Under the pieces are notes generated by a model. It ran no database searches and was not told the origin of the DNA. It worked only from the letters and a program-made list of their open reading frames with translations. Shown piece after piece: positions 59,531 through 64,000 of a stretch of 64,000 nucleotides of DNA (position 1 is the first letter of the stretch; each line of letters opens with the position of its first letter). The position numbers and the translations under genes are program-made. Source of the DNA: Nepenthes gracilis (lineage: Eukaryota; Streptophyta; Magnoliopsida; Caryophyllales; Nepenthaceae); contig BSYO01000008.1 in the NCBI GenBank assembly GCA_033239525.1, positions 12,097,294 through 12,161,293 on the forward strand, read 5' to 3'.

Positions 59531-60671
59531 TGCTTTTATTTTGCCAAAAAAAAAAATGCTCGTTTTGTCCTGGCTTACCAGAACTCCGGATTTCGGACTT
59601 CTATTGTCCTTGCTTCTGAGGACTTCGGATCCGAAGTGCTTCTTTCTGCTTCTTTATGTGCTCTTATTTTAAAAAAAAATCGTCTTGTCTTGGCTTTTGT
59701 GGAGTCCGGATTCCGGAGTGCTGATTTTGAGGACTCCGGTTCCGGAGTGTTTCTTTGCGGAGTCCGGATTCCGGAGTGCTGCTTTTGAGGACTCCGGTTT
59801 CGGAGTGTTTCTCTCTTCCTGCTCTTTTATTTGAAAAAAAAAAGGTTCTGTCTTTGTTTTTGTGAACTCCAGAATCCGGAGTGATTCTTTTCTTGCTCGC
59901 TTCTTTAGCCGGAGCTTTAGCGAACTCCGGAATCCGGAGTGCTTTTTCGAGGACTCCGGAATCCGGAGTGTCACTTTGTTCGCTTTTTGCTGGAGTGGCC
60001 TTTGTGCCTGTAGCTTCGTTGTCTAGATCCGGAGCTGATCCTCACTTCGGCCGGGAGGGCTTGAGTTCGGAAAAAAAAAATTATTCTTTGGCCTGCTTTC
60101 GAGGATTTGACCAAGCGTTTGAGGTTCCGGAATTCGGTGTGTTCTTGTGCGCTTTAAGGGCTTATATGGGGCCCTCTTGCCTGTTGCTACAAAAATTGGA
60201 GATGGCTCCTCCCATGTCCGAATCGCGTTATGCTTTCGTCAATGCCCGAAGTGGCCATGCGATTATTAAATTCCGAAGTCCGTTTATATGGACGGAGTGG
60301 ACGACTGTTCTTTGTATGGTAGGAATGGCCTCTATCTCAACAATTGGAGATGGCAGTTCTGCTCTTTGCTCACTTTTGGTTGGAGTGGTTTTGTCACAGG
60401 GGCCGGAGCGTCATTTGTTCATTTCCCGACCGGAATGATCTTTGTCATCTGGGGCTTGCCGTTTTCAGAGTTCAATTCATATACTAAGCAAGTTTTTCGT
60501 TTTTAACGCAGATTTTGATTTTATCTTCTTGTATTCTTGGACATTTGTCTTGGTTCAAGGTCTCACTGCTTCTATGTTCCTTCTTCCAAGTCGGCAAAAC
60601 ACTTGGTAATGAACATAGCTGTTTGTACATTCATTTAATTTTTAATGCAATTAATTACTTAACAAAAAAAA
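59531..60671 (+). other. LINE A 3' UTR, second part, palindrome array and tail
   Basis: At 59575-59975 at least nine short palindromes of the form ACTCCGG-N0-3-CCGGAGT recur. CGGAGTG-like words continue to about 60430. The tail has an outer stem CTATGTTC (60572-60579) with GAACATAG (60611-60618) and an inner stem CCAAGT (60586-60591) with ACTTGG (60601-60606), then AATTACTTAAC and A-runs ending at 60671. The 185-codon frame at 59881-60438 is probably fortuitous. Confidence 0.8.
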
Positions 60672-60686
60672 GATTAAATGAACTGG
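60672..60686. repeat. LINE A target-site duplication, right copy
   Basis: GATTAAATGAACTGG, identical to 50309-50323. A TA microsatellite (60687-60709) follows. Confidence 0.9.
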
Positions 60687-61283
60687 TATATATATATATA
60701 TATATATGTGCTCTTTAAAATGATAAACTGGCCATTTAATTTATACATATGGTAAATCGGCTCACGGGATAAAATCGGTAGAATGTTATGATGAAGCTGA
60801 ACCGGTTATGGCATGAACCGGTGGATGACTTTATAAGTAACCGGTTCGGTAGGTGAACCGGTTAGTTATGAGTTAATAAATCAATAACCAAATCATATAT
60901 TACTTAAAAATTAGTCCAGCACATGTATAAAAATTTATATAACCTTATTTTTATGACATGTATTATTATGGTTTTATTATGTATATATATATATCAAATT
61001 TATGTATGAGTGAAAACTTATATAATATCATAAAAATAATTATTTTCTCTGAGATGAGAAAATCATGAAGAAACAAGAGCAAGTATAGAGGCTTCCACTA
61101 AGAATTTTAAGATGTGAAGAAATTGAATTAAGGATTTATTTCAAATGGTACTATTTCCTGGCATGCTTTTGAATATTACAGTAAAAATCGAAGAACTAAC
61201 CCTAGTACCACGAAAAAATAATGGTGGCTTTTGGCCCCGTCTACTAGGATATAATAGTTATATACCACCTGTTTCAGGGTGTA

Positions 61284-61929
61284 TTTGGGATTTTAACAGG
61301 CATCTTTTTTGATTAAGACCCGATAGTATACTCGACAGTACGATATTGACACCACCAAAACTGTGGTATAAATTAAGAATCTGTGTAGGTTAAGAGAGTT
61401 TTATTATATAACAACATAATAATAATTAATTAAGAAAATAAAAACTTGAGACTTGGCAGCTATACTTTGTCTTAACAAAAGCAATCAGTTAACCCTAGCA
61501 ATCCAAAGACCTTGCATAGCCAACCAAGCCTTCCTTTATTTATAACTCGTACTCACCTAATCACCTCATTAACTATGCTAAAGAATTATATGTTGTAACC
61601 CATTTCAGTATAGTTGGCCACCTCAATAAAATTTAGGATTACTTTCCCATTAATTAAGTATTCAACAATAAGGACAATTAGATGATTTAGGGCTTTATCT
61701 TTTTATCCTTAATCTCTCGACCCCACAAGCATCTCAATTGGGTTCCACACATAATAAATTTTTGCATTTGAGTGACCAAAATATCATTCCTTATCCAGCC
61801 ATCCATTCTTCTTCTAGGGTTCCACTTACATCCTTAATTGCATAAACTTAAACTAATTAATTTTTCTTTCTAGAACAAGCTATAACTCGTTTTTATACCT
61901 AACAACATTTGATTTGGTATTTTCCAAAT
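61284..61929. other. AT-rich DNA, nothing recognised
   Basis: No coding sequence or definable repeat. Confidence 0.35.
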
Positions 61930-63530
61930 CCACATAATCGAAATCATTGAACATGTCATCAAATGTATCTCATAGTGTTCTATCATAAGCTATTGAATAT
62001 GGGTTTTATAAAATTATTATTGCCTGCAAATCAAATAAATATCTTGGTCATTTACTAACTCTAACACTGATAATTTTATGATATTCTCTGAAATTTAAAT
62101 AGTCCTTTACGATTATCCATCGGTCAATGAATGAAATGCCGTGCTAAACTTTAATCGACTCACTAATTCTTAGTGCAGACTCTTCATTAACCTTGACATA
62201 AATCTCAGATCTCTATCCAATGCAATGAATGTAGGAATTTTGTGCAAATGCATAATTTCATCAATATACAACTTCTACAATCAGTCCAACGAGTACATGA
62301 CCTTCATGCTAAAAAGTTTGTTGATATAATAGTAACTTAAGTAGCGTCATAACCTCTAGATTTCCCAAAAGATCCACTATAAAGTCCATCATTTTATGAT
62401 CCCACTTTTAACTAAGTATCTGCATGGGCTGAAGTCTCGGTCGTTGGTACTCCACTTTCACCTACTAACTTATCATGCACCTCAATACATAAAAATCCCT
62501 ATCCTTCCTTAGCATGCTCCACCAAAATATCTTTCTCAAGTCCTAGTACATTTTCGTACTTCCGAGTTTACGTATACTTAGCACAATGATCTTCTTTCAA
62601 AATCTCCCTCGAAAGATCTCTAACATCAAGAATAAATAGTTGATCATGAAACTAAGTACGCCATCATCTCCGATGCGAAGGTTCACTAGATACTCATCCG
62701 TTAAATCTCCCGTGAAAATGGACCCCCCTTTTGAATCATCCAGGTCCTCTCCATGAACATCAATTTAACCCAGGAAAATGATGCACTTTCTTGAAAATAC
62801 CTCGTGTACGACCATGTTGACAATGCTCTACTTCTAACCGCATCATCTATTCCCTCATTCTTAATGAGGGATCAATCCAACTGACTTATGAGTCAAGGCA
62901 TTGACCACCACATTAGACTTCTTGGGTTGATATTTGATTTAACAATCATAATCTTTTAATAGATCCATCTTATATTGTTGTCATATATTTATCTTCTTCT
63001 ATGAAAATAAATATTTTTAATTGTTATGGTCTGAATAATGGTATTCTCCTTTCCCTCAACATAATACCTCTATATCTTTAGTGAGAATACAATTGTTGCC
63101 AACTTTAAGTCATAGTTCAAACACTTCAATTCATATGCCTTCAAGTTCTTGAACCCATAAGAAATGACCTTGCTATTCTACATTAAAACACATACCAATC
63201 CTTTGTGTTAAGCATCACAATAAACCCCAAACCTACTTGACCCTTCTGAAATAGTAAGACTAGGTACTAAAGTCAATCTTTTCTTTTGTTCTTGAGAACT
63301 TTCTTCACAATACTTGTTCCACTTAAACTTCACATCTTTTTGAGACTACTTAGTCAAAGGAATAATGAGGGAAAATCCTTCGTTGAATTTCTATCAATAA
63401 CCTACAAGGCAAGGAAGTTTTAAACTTCGTTGGAGTTATGGGTCTAACCTAACTAGTTAAAGCCTTGATCTTTGTTAGATGACAGAAACTTCAACACCTA
63501 AAACAATATGGCCTAGAAACACCACCTTTT
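61930..63530 (-). pseudogene. chromovirus-like gypsy pol: RT end, RNase H, integrase
   Basis: On the minus strand from 63530: decayed RT end (KFNEGFSLIIPLTK, then DVKFKWNKYCEESSQEQKK), RNase H (FGVYCDA, KGLVCVLM, LKCLNYDLKLATIVFSLKI), then integrase. The integrase shows KVEYQRPRLQPMQIL, KWDHKMMDFIVDLLGN and a HGISF.DRW-like stretch. These match VKAEHQRP.G.LQPL.IP.WKWE...MDFV.GLP of Tekay/Del-type chromoviruses. Stops are frequent. The 5' part of the RT is missing at 63530. No LTR adjoining it in this orientation is identified. Confidence 0.7.
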
Positions 63531-64000
63531 ATAGTCACTGGAATAATTAGTTACTCCTCCAAATAAAGATTATGCGGTAACTCTTTTCCAAAGAAACTCC
63601 AAGCAACTCCTCATCCAAAAAATTGCTAGTAATCTCCTAGGAAAGCTAGCATCAGCAGTGAAGGATAAAAAACATTGTACCCTTATAAATAAAAATCCTC
63701 TTAGCAATGTAAGTGTATTTGAATCTAATTACCTGGTGATCTTCGAGATCTCTAACATACCTTAACCTCCACACTTATCAAAATAAGAGTCCCTCAACAC
63801 TTAAAGTGTACAAATTTAAGAGGTCGTGTGCTTGCCTTCCCAAACACTTTGTTCCAATAAAATATTCTGGAAGTCAACTCTTCTATTTCTCTATACTCTC
63901 TTTCATTCTTCTCTTTAACTCATTAATTAGATATGATAGCTAACTTGAGATATCATCATTATTTGTGAGGAGTGAATGACTATTTCTGGATCTCTTACCT
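63531..64000. other. unassigned DNA at the right edge
   Basis: Does not continue the RT of the minus-strand pol; no feature recognised. Confidence 0.3.

Larger units (their letters stand above)
50324..60671 (+). mobile_element. LINE A, full-length L1-type element
   Basis: A 15-bp perfect TSD (50309-50323 and 60672-60686) fixes both ends. The order is 5' UTR (50324-50432), ORF1 (50433-52107), ORF2 (about 52100-55905), 3' UTR rich in CGGAGTG (55906-56080 and 59531-60570), then the tail hairpin and poly-A. Later insertions are LINE B (56081-59516) and two short LINE tails (50672-50761 and 53778-53968). Without them it is about 6.6 kb, normal for plant L1. It is dead: frameshifts, stops, and a changed RT active site. 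Confidence 0.9.
48587..61283 (+). mobile_element. LTR R2, interrupted by LINE A
   Basis: Starts TGTAAGGAATGAATCTCA and aligns with R1 (24582) through ACAATAGT, the purine-rich leader (about 49330-49430) and the GAACCGG array. The end, TTTTGGCCCCGTCTACTAGG...CACCTGTTTCAGGGTGT near 61283, matches plant chromovirus LTR ends. Without LINE A it would be about 2.3 kb. No internal gypsy domains follow in the + direction. Confidence 0.6.

Noticed and set aside
59881..60438. 185-codon + strand ORF in the LINE A 3' UTR
   Set aside because: It runs through the CGGAGTG palindrome array, where GC-rich repeats keep frames open. No domain, and no LINE has an ORF there.

Overview
This is a plant (probably angiosperm) nuclear, heterochromatin-like window. 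Nearly everything recognisable is transposable-element sequence: Ty3/gypsy (Tat-like and chromovirus-like), Ty1/copia, and L1-type LINEs of the plant class whose ORF1 carries a DUF4283-like domain. I found no convincing host gene, no rRNA or tRNA gene and no prokaryotic feature. Almost every coding block is broken by stops and frameshifts, many of them the TAG/TGA changes expected from deamination of methylated cytosine, so this is an old nested graveyard. Family calls rest on motifs I recognise by eye, not on searches.

Layout. 1-9060: 3' part of a Tat-like gypsy element on the + strand (two RNase H domains, no integrase seen), an antisense extra coding region, and a 3' LTR at 8173-9060. The antisense region is split by a 3.2 kb solo LTR (1389-4595). 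9061-11449: AT-rich DNA with an antisense copia remnant. 11450-14834: an ORF1-only LINE (C). 14835-18378: unassigned DNA with local duplications. 18379-23649: a gag-only, non-autonomous copia element with both LTRs, carrying a LINE fragment (E). 24582-27280: an LTR (R1) with a tandem array rich in GAACCGG. 28520-30512: a minus-strand gypsy gag and an LTR-like remnant. 30513-37570: a copia element with perfect TSD AATTA and another LTR inside its left LTR. 38179-46265: a second Tat-like element with both LTRs that keeps the antisense region but has no recognisable pol. 46600-48413: LINE D. 48587-61283: a second R-type LTR (R2). Full-length LINE A (50324-60671, 15-bp TSD) is inserted in R2, and minus-strand LINE B (56081-59516) is inserted in the 3' UTR of LINE A. 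61930-63530: a minus-strand chromovirus-like RT/RNase H/integrase fragment.

No immune or metabolic system is visible. The points most worth following are structural. (1) Six or seven LINE 3' ends share a two-part stem-loop with compensatory changes. (2) The LINE A 3' UTR carries an array of short palindromes built on ACTCCGG/CCGGAGT. (3) Two LINEs keep ORF1 and the 3' end but have no ORF2, and one of them holds an unidentified 172-codon ORF. (4) The antisense regions of the Tat-like elements are each preceded by a TATTTAAG/A box, which suggests their own promoter.
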